This document shows positions 50,544-59,530 of a stretch of DNA of 64,000 nt, piece after piece; position 1 is the first letter of the stretch; each line of letters begins with the position of its first letter. This stretch comes from Candidatus Kuenenia stuttgartensis. GTDB taxonomy: Bacteria; Planctomycetota; Planctomycetia; Gemmatales; Gemmataceae. The stretch spans positions 1-64,000 of the forward strand of contig CAMCLK010000009.1 of NCBI GenBank assembly GCA_945875585.1. Reading direction: 5' to 3'. The position numbers and the translations under genes are program-made. The notes beneath the pieces were generated by a model that was given only the letters and a program-made list of their open reading frames with translations, did no database searches and was not told the DNA's origin.

Positions 50544-50707
50544 GGCGCATCTCCTTAAAATAGTGCGATGGAACATATAATGGATTGCCTTGGGCGGATG
50601 CCTTGAGCAAAACCATGGATTTATTGATGGTGCCACTCGCTATGGGTTTCCATGCGATAACGCATGCCCATGCCGCTGGCTCTGACAGATTGGAAACGCA
50701 ATGTTAT

Positions 50708-51109
50708 TCAGGAGCGTGGGGGGTCGAGAAGCGGCAGCAAATGCTCGTCGCCGGCGTACAGGGTGGGAGGGATTTGTGGTAGCAGGCGCGAGGCCTGACT
50801 GATGGTGAGTCCGACGGTGCTGCTGAGGCAATCGCTTGGAGGAATTTGCAACCGGTTAGTGGCTGGGTGGTTGTCTGGTGCTGGAGCTTTTCGGCACGAC
50901 GGCCCCTGACACGGGGGCGTGGAAGGCGGGACAGGAATAGCTGGTATTTGATGTGCTTGAATCAGGTCCGGGGGAGGGGAACTACCCCTTGGCCACGAAT
51001 GAACGCCGTCCCCGCAACCAGCATGTACTGAGGGCGCAACTGCACCGAATGCCAGCATCGCAATAATGCTGGTCAGAAACCATCGCGCAGATGGAAGGTG
51101 AGTGCACAT
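50708..51109 (-). CDS. Small secreted Pro/Cys-rich hypothetical protein
   Basis: 133 residues. A good signal peptide (SARWFLTSIIAMLAFGAVAPSVHA) with cleavage after A, then GCGDGVHSWPRGS. The mature chain is rich in proline with several cysteines (PPCQGPSCRKAPAP). No known domain. The ribosome site before the ATG at 51109 is weak. The convincing signal peptide is the main support for a real gene. It is downstream of the MscS-type gene on the same strand (61-base gap). Possibly an exported wall-linked or disulphide-stabilised protein; that is inference. Confidence 0.65.
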   Translation of the reverse strand: MCTHLPSARWFLTSIIAMLAFGAVAPSVHAGCGDGVHSWPRGSSPPPDLIQAHQIPAIPVPPSTPPCQGPSCRKAPAPDNHPATNRLQIPPSDCLSSTVGLTISQASRLLPQIPPTLYAGDEHLLPLLDPPRS

Positions 51110-51170
51110 GGGGTTCTACCAGACATGACAACAATTTACCGTAACCTTTGCTTGGTAGAGAGTCAAGCAT

Positions 51171-53942
51171 TCAGCTTTGTGAATTGATCACGATCTTCAG
51201 GCCCAATGCTTGAGCCTTCTCAAGAATGGCTAATGTCAGTTCGCTTCTTAAATCCCTCGCCTGATCTGATTTTCCACGCACGTATGTCACCACGCGCAGC
51301 TCAACACCTTTCTCGGAGATGCCATGAAGTCCTACTTCAAGCCGTGATTCTTCAATATTTGGCCGTGCTGACAACATGTTGTGTGTTTGCTGCTGCAGTT
51401 CCATCAGTGCGGAGGGTGGTGATGCAGGGTCGAGGAATACCTGGGTGATGACCCGCTGGTAAATCCGCATGGCCTGATTGTTGATATTGCCCCCTGCAAC
51501 TGTGGCGTTGGGAAGGATTAAAATGGAATCTTCCTTGGTACGCAGACGCGTGCTTCGGAAGCCAACACCTTCCACGGTTCCTTCATGTGTGCCAATGACA
51601 ACTTTGTCGCCCACGGCAAAGCTTTTGTCAGCGAACAGCAGCATGGTGGCAAAAAGGTTTTTCAGTGAATCTTGGGCAGCAAGTGATACAGCCAGTCCAA
51701 CCACTCCAAGGCCTGCTAGAAAGCGTCCCAGCAGTGCCCCTTCGTCAAAGCATGAAATCAGGTAAATCATGGCGGCAATAATCAGCAGTATTTTGAACAG
51801 CCGGGTAATAAACGGAACAATCAGATCCTGAAAGCCTTTCCGGCGTGTTGAAGAACCATGGCGGGCGGAGACTGAGCGGACAAAATCGGCGAGGCCAATG
51901 CCAGCCCAAATCACCACACCAGCCAGCAAAAACTTGTCGAATGTATACAAGAAAGAAGCCAGACTGATGGGTAGGTCTAGGAAAGGCAACAAAAAATAAG
52001 TCAAAATAATGATAATGAATATGCGGAATCCTATCAAATTGATTCGTAATTTTTTGGAATCGTGATCTGTCACCGACATTGATATCCGCGCAACGATTGG
52101 ATCGAAAAGCCAATGCTGCAAGTAAAAGAAAAAGAACAAAGTTCCAATTAAAACTGGAATGCCGATCCATTGCCAGATGGACAATTCCAAGTAACGGGTT
52201 CGCAGAAATTCCGGCATATGCCAGCGGATCCACAAACCCGGAGTTGATTTAAACGATGGCACGCGCAAAAAAGGCTCTTCAAGATCGTCGGCTACCTTAA
52301 GGTCTTGCATCAGGTCGATGGCGGTATCCAGATTTCGGACTGTTGTGTCGGAAAAGCGCCAGCCCGAATCTAGTTGATCGGCGCGCCTCGACAGGATGAT
52401 TCTTCCCAAAGGTCCACGGTGCCATAGGTAGCGGGGCCCCTCTGCTTCTGATGGAATCTCATGAAAATAGACCCGACCGATTCGGTCCACTACCAGTTTC
52501 AGTTTTGCTGCCAACACCGGACCGAGATTGCTACGTGCCGAAACCGGTATTTCCGAAAGGTCCAAACAAGCTGCGGCAGCCGCGTAGCGTTTTTCATTCA
52601 TGGCGCGCAGGAACGTGACGAACGTTTCACGAGGCGATGAGCGGCCAGCACTCAGTTCGGTTGGTCCTCGTTCGGAAACTGCCAAGTTGTCGTACATCGA
52701 TGATATTCGCACTACAGTATCACGGTTGAAGCACCATCTACCATCGGATCTTTTCGACAGTTGTATTTTCAAAGCCTTGTCGCCAAGCGTCACAGGTGCG
52801 GACGTCCAACGGTCATCGATTTCGGCCAGGATGGGTTTGACCTTTCGCAATAGAACTTCGAGTTTTTCCGCCAGACGTGGGCCCTGTCTTTGGGCTTCGT
52901 CAGATGGAAGATACGATAGATCAAGCAAGGAGGCCGCGGTCTCCATATGGCTGTCATCATGCTCGGCATCATCGATGGATCGTAGAAAAGCGCAGAGCAC
53001 GTTACGGGGAGATGAAAAATCCTTTGCTAACCCTATTGGCGCTGCTTGATCTTCGAGATCCTGTAATGGATTGATGACAGATTTAATAATGTGCCAACGA
53101 GCATCAATAGGGCGGTCCTTGACCGCTTCATATAATTTTGAGATTTGCTGGACGCACAACGCGTTGAACACCCATCGATCAGGTTTTTCATCAACCTTGA
53201 TCCTTTCCGACACGACGAAACCTTCGAGTCCCGCATACCAAAGATATGGTGGACGCGACGCCTCGACTGGAACATCCTGAGGAAACACAAATCCAAGACG
53301 CTGTATAGAGAGTCCCAGCATCCATGCCAATCGTTTACCTTCTGACTTGCGTTGTTCACTGGGGATATCCCGCAAATCGAGACATTGTGCCGCGGCCTCG
53401 TAGTCTTCAGCAAGGAGTCGTTTTATAAAAGTTGCAAAAAGCTCTGTTGGTGTTCCGAGATGATCTTCCAATTGATTTGTTTGTGTTTCGCGTTGATTCC
53501 AAATCTTTATCGATTCCTCGTGCAAGGCTGGCAATCCAATAGCTGTGGCGCGGTCGAACCGCCATGATCCGTCAGCACCCTTGGCAAGCGTCAGCCGATG
53601 CGTCCCTAGCGACCATAGATTCGACACCTTGCCATCGTTTGTCGCATTTGCCTTGACGAAAGGCGGTGAAATAATGTCGAGTATTTCAAGAAGCATTCCT
53701 ATTAATTTGCGTTTCTCGTCGGGATCGATTCCTTCTGGAAAATCAACCATCGTCAGGGCTGCAATCATCGACCCTTTGACGTTGAGTTTGATGGCTTCGG
53801 CAGCAAAACAAAAACTTTCCAGTGCTTTGCGCGGTGTGCTCAGGTCCACTGGAATACCGGTTGGAATCTCCGCAACTGGCATTTGAGCTGAAGCGCCAGG
53901 CAAAAGCATGATGCCTAATATAAACGAGGCGTAATTCAGCAC
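51171..53942 (-). CDS. MscS-family mechanosensitive channel with four N-terminal repeats
   Basis: 923 residues. After a signal peptide (ASFILGIMLLPGASA) come four ~115-residue repeats, each starting S/T-P-R/T and carrying a CLDLxxIP-type core: STPRKALESFCF, GTPTELFATF...CLDLRDIP, SSPRNVLCAF...LLDLSYLP and SSPRETFVTF...CLDLSEIP. Each ends in a W-x-F strand (GSWRFD, DRWVFN, GRWCFN, SGWRFS). Then four membrane helices (about 610-730) and the MscS core, with GLAVSLAAQDSLKNLFATML as the pore helix and DKVVIGTHEGTVEGVGFRST, DSILILPNATVAGGNINN as the beta domain. It releases ions under tension. The start is GTG at 53942. The repeats are not a domain I can name. Confidence 0.92.
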   Translation of the reverse strand: MLNYASFILGIMLLPGASAQMPVAEIPTGIPVDLSTPRKALESFCFAAEAIKLNVKGSMIAALTMVDFPEGIDPDEKRKLIGMLLEILDIISPPFVKANATNDGKVSNLWSLGTHRLTLAKGADGSWRFDRATAIGLPALHEESIKIWNQRETQTNQLEDHLGTPTELFATFIKRLLAEDYEAAAQCLDLRDIPSEQRKSEGKRLAWMLGLSIQRLGFVFPQDVPVEASRPPYLWYAGLEGFVVSERIKVDEKPDRWVFNALCVQQISKLYEAVKDRPIDARWHIIKSVINPLQDLEDQAAPIGLAKDFSSPRNVLCAFLRSIDDAEHDDSHMETAASLLDLSYLPSDEAQRQGPRLAEKLEVLLRKVKPILAEIDDRWTSAPVTLGDKALKIQLSKRSDGRWCFNRDTVVRISSMYDNLAVSERGPTELSAGRSSPRETFVTFLRAMNEKRYAAAAACLDLSEIPVSARSNLGPVLAAKLKLVVDRIGRVYFHEIPSEAEGPRYLWHRGPLGRIILSRRADQLDSGWRFSDTTVRNLDTAIDLMQDLKVADDLEEPFLRVPSFKSTPGLWIRWHMPEFLRTRYLELSIWQWIGIPVLIGTLFFFFYLQHWLFDPIVARISMSVTDHDSKKLRINLIGFRIFIIIILTYFLLPFLDLPISLASFLYTFDKFLLAGVVIWAGIGLADFVRSVSARHGSSTRRKGFQDLIVPFITRLFKILLIIAAMIYLISCFDEGALLGRFLAGLGVVGLAVSLAAQDSLKNLFATMLLFADKSFAVGDKVVIGTHEGTVEGVGFRSTRLRTKEDSILILPNATVAGGNINNQAMRIYQRVITQVFLDPASPPSALMELQQQTHNMLSARPNIEESRLEVGLHGISEKGVELRVVTYVRGKSDQARDLRSELTLAILEKAQALGLKIVINSQS

Positions 53943-53973
53943 AAATATGACCTCTTAGAGCAGTAGATGCCGC

Positions 53974-55191
53974 TTATTTGCCACCGAATTTGGGAAAGCT
54001 TGTCAGATTGAACGGAAAACCAGATTCCGGTTTCACACCCGGTGTTGCTGGCTGGCCCGCGGGTGGCGTGTACCCAGCGAGGCCTGCTACCTTCTGGAAT
54101 TCGCCCTCGAATTTCGAGGCAATATCAGCATTGTGCAGAATTACCATATTCTCGTCGTTGGTTCTGTCGGCATTGTTCGAGAAATTGAAAGATCCAGCCA
54201 CTACAACCTCGCCATCCACAATGATCACCTTGTGGTGCATATTGCGGGGGTTGGCGTCTAGGAATACCGGAAGTCCGGCTTCTTTCAGCTTCTGATATTC
54301 CGTGTGGCCACTGGAGGTTTGGCTTTTTTCAAACACCCCTGCAACCTGTACGCCGGCGCGGGAGCGCTCGAGCATGGCTTGACCTATGCCTTCATGCGTG
54401 AAGCTAAAAGCCAAAAAGTGAATAGACTTTGTGGCTTTTTTAACCGTGTCGATCACGTGGGAGGCACCCTTGTCGTGGGTGGAGAAATAGTTCTCCGCCG
54501 GAAAGTCGCTTGTGATCTGTACCAGTGGATTGGGAATTTTGCCAAAGGCTGGCGCGCCACCGAATTTACGCTGTTCGAACATCCATTTGAATTTGGTGGA
54601 ATAGTTTTCCGCCAACCGCGTATTCTCGAAATACATGCCGTTATTGTTGTTGCGGTAGGCGCAGTTCTCTGTGAAGTTCATCGAACCGGTCCAGATCGCT
54701 TTTCCGTCGAAAACCATGAACTTGTTGTGCATGAGCGCGCTAGGGCGCTGGTCGTCCACCACGGGGACATTCACGGCCCGCAGCGCTGTTACGCCACTTT
54801 CCCCAATATAGTCTGTTTCCGTTACCAACCGCACCTTCACGCCGCGTTGCACGGCTTTAGTCAGTGCCGCGACAATGACTTTATTGTCGAGTTCAAAGCA
54901 GCAAACATCGATAGTTGCCTTTGCCTCGTCGATGTAGCCACACAGCATGCTAGCCGGGTCGCCCGCTACGGGACCATTGTTTTCAGGCTTGGTGAAATAC
55001 ACCCGAACCGGTTGCGCAGACTGGTTGTCAGGGCCCGATTCGCCCTTGAAGATGGCAACCTCTTCCTGGACTTTTTTAGCACCCCACACCAGCCACTGGA
55101 TCTGTTCACTGGTGAGGTAGCCTGTTCCACCCGCTCCCAATGCGATTAACGACCAGATCCAGCCGAAGGTGCTTTTCTTTTTCCTTGCCAT
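53974..55191 (-). CDS. Membrane-anchored phospholipase D-like protein
   Basis: 405 residues from the ATG at 55191 (GGAGGCC site). One N-terminal helix (WIWSLIALGAGGTGYL) anchors it. Two PLD half-domains each contain an HKD motif: HNKFMVFDGKAIWTGSMNFT and HHKVIIVDGEVVVAGSFNFS. Both halves have the preceding AKATIDVCCFELDN or ATKSIHFLAFSFTH strand. The family includes phospholipases, cardiolipin synthases and nucleases. The location (outside, anchored) favours a lipid or extracellular nucleic acid substrate, which the sequence cannot decide. MscS gene 31 bases downstream; small gene upstream. Confidence 0.92.
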   Translation of the reverse strand: MARKKKSTFGWIWSLIALGAGGTGYLTSEQIQWLVWGAKKVQEEVAIFKGESGPDNQSAQPVRVYFTKPENNGPVAGDPASMLCGYIDEAKATIDVCCFELDNKVIVAALTKAVQRGVKVRLVTETDYIGESGVTALRAVNVPVVDDQRPSALMHNKFMVFDGKAIWTGSMNFTENCAYRNNNNGMYFENTRLAENYSTKFKWMFEQRKFGGAPAFGKIPNPLVQITSDFPAENYFSTHDKGASHVIDTVKKATKSIHFLAFSFTHEGIGQAMLERSRAGVQVAGVFEKSQTSSGHTEYQKLKEAGLPVFLDANPRNMHHKVIIVDGEVVVAGSFNFSNNADRTNDENMVILHNADIASKFEGEFQKVAGLAGYTPPAGQPATPGVKPESGFPFNLTSFPKFGGK

Positions 55192-55228
55192 GAGGGCCTC
55201 CATGCCCGAACACTTCAAAATTAATCTA

Positions 55229-55561
55229 TTAGGACATCAACTGCATTTTCATGGCCACGATCAGATCACTGGCGCTTCCCAGCGTCTTGTTGGGCCATGC
55301 CCAGCCCAGGCCGGCTGCTTCCTGTCTGGCTTGGTCGGTATCACCATCCTGAAAATGCGCCGCGATGCGCGCGAGGGAACGGCCGTTCTTTCGGGTTTTT
55401 GCAACCTTGATTCCGGCCTCGTCCTCGTTGGCGGATTTCGCGACCAGAGATTTCACGGCACTGGTCATTTGCTCGACAAGGCAGGACGCGGCAGCCTCAT
55501 CGAGGTCGCCGGTCAATCCTTCATCTTCGAGCACCAATTCAACAAATGCCTGCGGATCCAT
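55229..55561 (-). CDS. Hypothetical small acidic protein
   Basis: 110 residues, no signal peptide, mostly helical (DLDEAAASCLVEQMTSAVKS, SLARIAAHFQDGDTDQARQE). I do not recognise it. The ribosome site is weak. Orientation and spacing (37 bases before the PLD-like gene) suggest a common transcript. Function unknown. Confidence 0.6.
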   Translation of the reverse strand: MDPQAFVELVLEDEGLTGDLDEAAASCLVEQMTSAVKSLVAKSANEDEAGIKVAKTRKNGRSLARIAAHFQDGDTDQARQEAAGLGWAWPNKTLGSASDLIVAMKMQLMS

Positions 55562-55762
55562 GATCTGTCACAACCCCCCATGAAAGCTTTGGCTGAGCCA
55601 TAACCCGAACGGCCAAGCCAAGTCCATGCGAAATGGTGTGAGGGAAATGGGGGGTGTTTAAACTAATGGTTCGGGGTGATTCATCCCACAGAAAGGGTGA
55701 TTGCAACCAGATGCAACATCTGGATCAGTATAGCTTTAGAGTGGTTTGGCAAAGAGGCGGGA

Positions 55763-56197
55763 CTAATCTTTCTTGCGTCGGAGCACCGCAAGAACGGTTT
55801 CCTCGGACCCTGCCTTTTCGAAACCGGCAGGCCTTTCTCGGCCTCCACCCACAAACAGGCAGATATGCAGGGCGTCGCCTTCTATTCGGTATATTCCTTC
55901 TCGTAGTGTGTGCTTGTCATCTCCATCGGGCGTCTTCAGGTCGATCAATTTTGGCTGAGTGGTTGGATCGATCAGGGCCACAAGGATTGGATTGTCGTTT
56001 TTGGTGATCTTCCAAGTCGTGCCGTTGATGGTGATTACCGGTCGATCGTCGGGCTTGATTTCATTCATCTGCCCGTTGGCATCCAGTCGTTCAAGCACCC
56101 ATTCGCCTTTCAGCGATTCCAGCTCCTTGACGGCTTCCTTGGACAACGGATCGCCAGCCAGCGCAAACAATGAAATCAGTAAGGCCGGCATGAGCAA
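55763..56197 (-). CDS. TIGR03067 family secreted protein
   Basis: 144 residues. A leader (MLMPALLISLFALAG) precedes a lipocalin-like beta-barrel pattern: KELESLKGEWVLERLDANGQ, PVITINGTTWKITKND, IDPTTQPKLIDLKTPDGDD and IYRIEGDALHICLFVGGG. These match the planctomycete TIGR03067 domain, for which no function is established. GGAGA lies 8 bases before the ATG. It is the last gene after the sulfatase and TIM-barrel genes (19-base gap). Confidence 0.88.
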   Translation of the reverse strand: MLMPALLISLFALAGDPLSKEAVKELESLKGEWVLERLDANGQMNEIKPDDRPVITINGTTWKITKNDNPILVALIDPTTQPKLIDLKTPDGDDKHTLREGIYRIEGDALHICLFVGGGRERPAGFEKAGSEETVLAVLRRKKD

Positions 56198-56216
56198 ATC
56201 TCCAGTTGATTCTCGT

Positions 56217-57110
56217 TTACGCTTCCAGTGCGCGGACCGCTTCCGCTATCCCTTCGGCGGGAGAGCGGGTGGGAATAAATTCATGCCCCACCCACCCGGA
56301 ATAATTTTGGCGCACCAAAGCGCGTCCTATTGCTGCATAACCAATTTCCTGCCCTGCGTCGAGTTCACCCCGACCGGGATTTCCTGCCGTGTGGATATGC
56401 CCAATGATGTCGCGCATCGATTCTAACCGGCGAATAATGTCGCCGTGCATGATCTGAACATGATAGACATCGAACAGAAGCTTCAATCGGGGCGAATCGA
56501 CCTGCCGAATAAGCGAAGCGACCCAATCAATGTCGTCGCCTTGATAACCGGGGTGGCCCTTCATCGGATGATCGGACACCCGGGAATTCAAGTGCTCGAT
56601 GCAAACCGTCACACCGACCTTTTCGGCATGGCGGGCCAACAATTTCCAACCTTCCAAGCAGGAGCGTGCAGCCTCTTCGCGGGAAATCATTCCGCTTTTA
56701 GGGTTGCTGGCATCCCGGTATTGAAAACCAACGAAGCCAATCGATGACTTGATCCCCTGCGCCGCGCATTTGTCCAGCATGGCACTGGATTTTGCCAGCA
56801 ACTCTGGGTGCAGTGCCTTGTTGTTCCATGCCCGCATGAACGACTTATCTGTGCCGGAAGGCCCAATGGCACAAATCAACCCATGCTTGGCCAATACTGG
56901 CCAGTCTTCCGGCCCAATCAGTTCCACGGAGCCGCATCCGGCAGCTTTGGCTTTCACGCACAGGGTGTCCATGTCCCACTTTTCACCGTGCGAACGGAAG
57001 CACCAGCCAACAACCGAATGACGCATGCGAAGCTTTTCAGGAACATCAACCGCGGTCGCGGCCAGACAGGCTCCCGCAGAAAGCGCCATGGCGTTACGTC
57101 GGTGAAGCAT
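56217..57110 (-). CDS. TIM-barrel sugar isomerase/epimerase-like protein (hydroxypyruvate isomerase type)
   Basis: 297 residues with a short Tat-like leader (LHRRNAMALSAGACLAATAV). The xylose isomerase-like TIM barrel has VCIEHLNSRVSDHPMKGHPG, with the metal-binding Glu, LKLLFDVYHVQIMHGD, with the DxxH pair, and HIHTAGNPGRGELDAGQEI, the barrel end with Glu. This is the hydroxypyruvate isomerase/IolE-like pattern. Likely substrate is a sugar or keto-acid, unknown here. It follows the sulfatase by 18 bases, suggesting breakdown of sulfated sugars. Confidence 0.9.
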   Translation of the reverse strand: MLHRRNAMALSAGACLAATAVDVPEKLRMRHSVVGWCFRSHGEKWDMDTLCVKAKAAGCGSVELIGPEDWPVLAKHGLICAIGPSGTDKSFMRAWNNKALHPELLAKSSAMLDKCAAQGIKSSIGFVGFQYRDASNPKSGMISREEAARSCLEGWKLLARHAEKVGVTVCIEHLNSRVSDHPMKGHPGYQGDDIDWVASLIRQVDSPRLKLLFDVYHVQIMHGDIIRRLESMRDIIGHIHTAGNPGRGELDAGQEIGYAAIGRALVRQNYSGWVGHEFIPTRSPAEGIAEAVRALEA

Positions 57111-57128
57111 ATCAAATTCTCCTTTGAA

Positions 57129-58583
57129 TCAGCGTATTTTAAGGTCGGGAAGGGCTTGACCAATACCCATGTCGATGGGCATTGGATCGGGAATCAGTCC
57201 AATTTCAGCCTTGAGTTCCGCGAGACGTTTTTCCAATTGTGAGCGGACGCGCGCCATGGCTGGGTCCGCTGCGCGGTTCACCCGTTCGTATGGATCTTTT
57301 ACAAGATCGTAAAGTTCTGGTTGATGTCTGTCGGGCGATCCGTCTCCATGCGGGTAACGCACATATTTGTACTGGTCGGTGCGTACACCCCGAACATTTG
57401 GCGTGTAGGGGAATTGCTTTTCGTAATCGTAGGCATACACCCAAGCATCGCGCCATCGTGTGGCGTCGCCACGGGCCAACGTAGCCCACGATCTCCCCTG
57501 TGTTCCCGGCAAGCTTGTGGCACCACACACATCGAGAATGGACGGAGCCAGATCGGTTGTAAGAACCATGCGGTCTTCGATGGTACCCGGCTTGAATCCC
57601 TTATAGCGTGCCAGCAAAGGAATACGAATCGATGGTTCGTGCATGGTGCGTTTGTCAACCATGCCATGCTCGCCATTGAGCAGACCGTTATCTCCCAGAA
57701 AGACCACCAGCGTGTGGTCCAGTTCGCCTCGTGATTCCAGTTGCGCCAGCAAACGGCCAACACTGTCATCAACGCTGAGGATAGTACCCCAGTAAGATCG
57801 CGTCATGGCCTGAAAGTCGCGTACGGCCTCGGGTGATCGGTCTGGAAATTTCTTGCGGAAATCGAAAAGGGGACCATAGATTCCGTGCCATGTGTCCAGT
57901 CGCTGCCGAATCCAAGTGGGTTTGTCGTCTAGATGAAAGGCGCTTTCGGGATAATCCACTTTCACCGAATCGAAGGCGTGGGCATATTTCGGTTCGGGAA
58001 CATAAAAGCTGTGCGGTGCCTTGTGGCCAACCATCAGCATCCAAGGCTGGTCTGCTTTTTTGTTTTTTAGCCAGTCGATGGCCAGATCGGTAACTACTGA
58101 TGTGTAGTATCCTGGCACTACTTTGCGTTCGCCATTGATATTCCATTCAGTGTCGAAATATTTTCCTTGCCCCTTGTGCGTGGCAAAAGCGTTGAATCCA
58201 GGCCTTTTACTATCGTTGTTTTCGCCCATGTGCCATTTGCCGAAGTAAGCTGTGGAATAACCGGCTGCTTGAAGAGATTTTGGGAATGTGGGCAGATCGG
58301 CGGGCAGTTCGGTGAAGTTGTCGCGTACGCCATGCTTGTGGGCATAACGCCCCGATAGCAAGCTGGCGCGACTGGGCGAGCACAGCGAGGTGGTGCAGAA
58401 GGCATTTTTGAACAGGACACCTTCCCGGGCAATCCTGTCGATGTGGGGTGTTTTCAGGTGGGGATGCCCCGTACAGCCCAAGCAGTCCCATCGCAGATCA
58501 TCGCACAGGACAATCAGCACATTGGGGCGGTCGGTCGCCATGGGGGCAATAAGCAAGGAAAGCAGAGTAATGGCCACAGTCAT
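57129..58583 (-). CDS. Secreted sulfatase (formylglycine-type)
   Basis: 484 residues from the ATG at 58583, which has GAGG about 8 bases before it and yields a signal peptide ([16 protein letters not shown]). The C-type activation motif is CSPSR (C68 in [15 protein letters not shown]); Cys would be oxidised to formylglycine by a maturase. Metal ligands DD28-29 are in [10 protein letters not shown], and [16 protein letters not shown] carries the second metal site. It removes sulfate esters from polysaccharides or similar, probably outside the cytoplasm. Planctomycetes encode many such enzymes. It heads an operon with a TIM-barrel isomerase and a TIGR03067 protein. Confidence 0.95.
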   Translation of the reverse strand: MTVAITLLSLLIAPMATDRPNVLIVLCDDLRWDCLGCTGHPHLKTPHIDRIAREGVLFKNAFCTTSLCSPSRASLLSGRYAHKHGVRDNFTELPADLPTFPKSLQAAGYSTAYFGKWHMGENNDSKRPGFNAFATHKGQGKYFDTEWNINGERKVVPGYYTSVVTDLAIDWLKNKKADQPWMLMVGHKAPHSFYVPEPKYAHAFDSVKVDYPESAFHLDDKPTWIRQRLDTWHGIYGPLFDFRKKFPDRSPEAVRDFQAMTRSYWGTILSVDDSVGRLLAQLESRGELDHTLVVFLGDNGLLNGEHGMVDKRTMHEPSIRIPLLARYKGFKPGTIEDRMVLTTDLAPSILDVCGATSLPGTQGRSWATLARGDATRWRDAWVYAYDYEKQFPYTPNVRGVRTDQYKYVRYPHGDGSPDRHQPELYDLVKDPYERVNRAADPAMARVRSQLEKRLAELKAEIGLIPDPMPIDMGIGQALPDLKIR

Positions 58584-58786
58584 TTGAATGCCTCTTGGGA
58601 ACCCAACGACTTTATCCGCAAAATTGGCCGTAGGCAATCAGGCCAGATTGGCGATTGCCTTGAACACACCAAAGACACATCCATTCATTGAGATGATGGT
58701 TTGATTGCTGGGCAGTCTCGGCCAAATGAACCAAAACAACATAAACTTCACTACAGAACGAATAAATTTAGCTTAGAATAGAGTTC

Positions 58787-59266
58787 ATGAACGTCGATCT
58801 GGTGCTTGAAACATTGGGCCGCAATCAAGTGGACTTCCTGCTGATTGGCGGGATGAATTTCCTTTTGAGGCATGAACCAGTTCTGACATTTGACATTGAT
58901 GTTTGGGTCAACGATACCCAGATAAACCTTGACCGATGCGAGTTGGCCATGATTGACCTTGATGCGTCATGGGGTGCCACTGAAGAAACTTGGCGTCCGG
59001 TAAAAGAACAAACCGGTTGGACACGCCGGCAGAGTGTTTTTTGTCTTGTAAGTCCCCATGCCAGTGTCGATGTGTTCCGAACGGTTGCGGGGCTAGCTTC
59101 CTGGGCAGAATGCAAGGCGCGTGCCTACAAAGGGAAGACCAAATCAGGAGTGGAATTTTTCGGCTTGTCCGATGCGGACATGGTCGCCTGCCAATTGGCT
59201 CTTCCGTCTGGTACTCGCAAATATTCCCGAATTGAAGCATTACGGAAGGCCATGGGAGAAATCTGA
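58787..59266 (+). CDS. Nucleotidyltransferase-like protein
   Basis: 159 residues. The N-terminal block FLLIGGMNFLLRHEPVLTFD continuing to DIDVWVNDT has the GG...D-x-D arrangement of minimal nucleotidyltransferases such as AbiEii/MNT. A third acidic residue is in SVDVFRTVAG. The rest is short helices, with ADMVACQLALPSG near the end. These enzymes transfer nucleotides to protein or RNA targets, and in type IV toxin-antitoxin systems they modify a partner. The stop overlaps the ATG of the next gene by one base (TGATG), so the two are coupled. Symbol not assigned. Confidence 0.8.
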   Translation: MNVDLVLETLGRNQVDFLLIGGMNFLLRHEPVLTFDIDVWVNDTQINLDRCELAMIDLDASWGATEETWRPVKEQTGWTRRQSVFCLVSPHASVDVFRTVAGLASWAECKARAYKGKTKSGVEFFGLSDADMVACQLALPSGTRKYSRIEALRKAMGEI

Positions 59267-59508
59267 TGAATGATCAGGACTTTCAGCCTGCTCGACCTAT
59301 TGATCCCGCCCTGCTCGCTGCCGAGGAGGCCAAGCGGATCCGTGTGTGGGACCGGGAAGAGCGTCTGCGGGTGATTTTTGAGACCATTAATTGGGCCGAG
59401 TCCCAACCCGGAGTCAGCCGCAACAACAAAGAGTCGTGCCTGCTGAGGCAGCAAGAAATCCTTCGGAGCATGGGAGAGCTTCCGGATTCGGAGCAAGCTA
59501 AATCATGA
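59266..59508 (+). CDS. Small helical partner of the nucleotidyltransferase-like gene
   Basis: 80 residues, highly charged, no signal peptide. Residues 15-70 are predicted helical by composition (PALLAAEEAKRIRVWDREER, CLLRQQEILRSMGELP). I know no family. The one-base overlap with the nucleotidyltransferase gene and identical direction make it a candidate partner, for example an antitoxin or regulator; this is inference only. Convergent with pyrF, 22-base gap. Confidence 0.65.
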   Translation: MNDQDFQPARPIDPALLAAEEAKRIRVWDREERLRVIFETINWAESQPGVSRNNKESCLLRQQEILRSMGELPDSEQAKS

Positions 59509-59530
59509 CGTTTGTGTCAATTCATCGACT

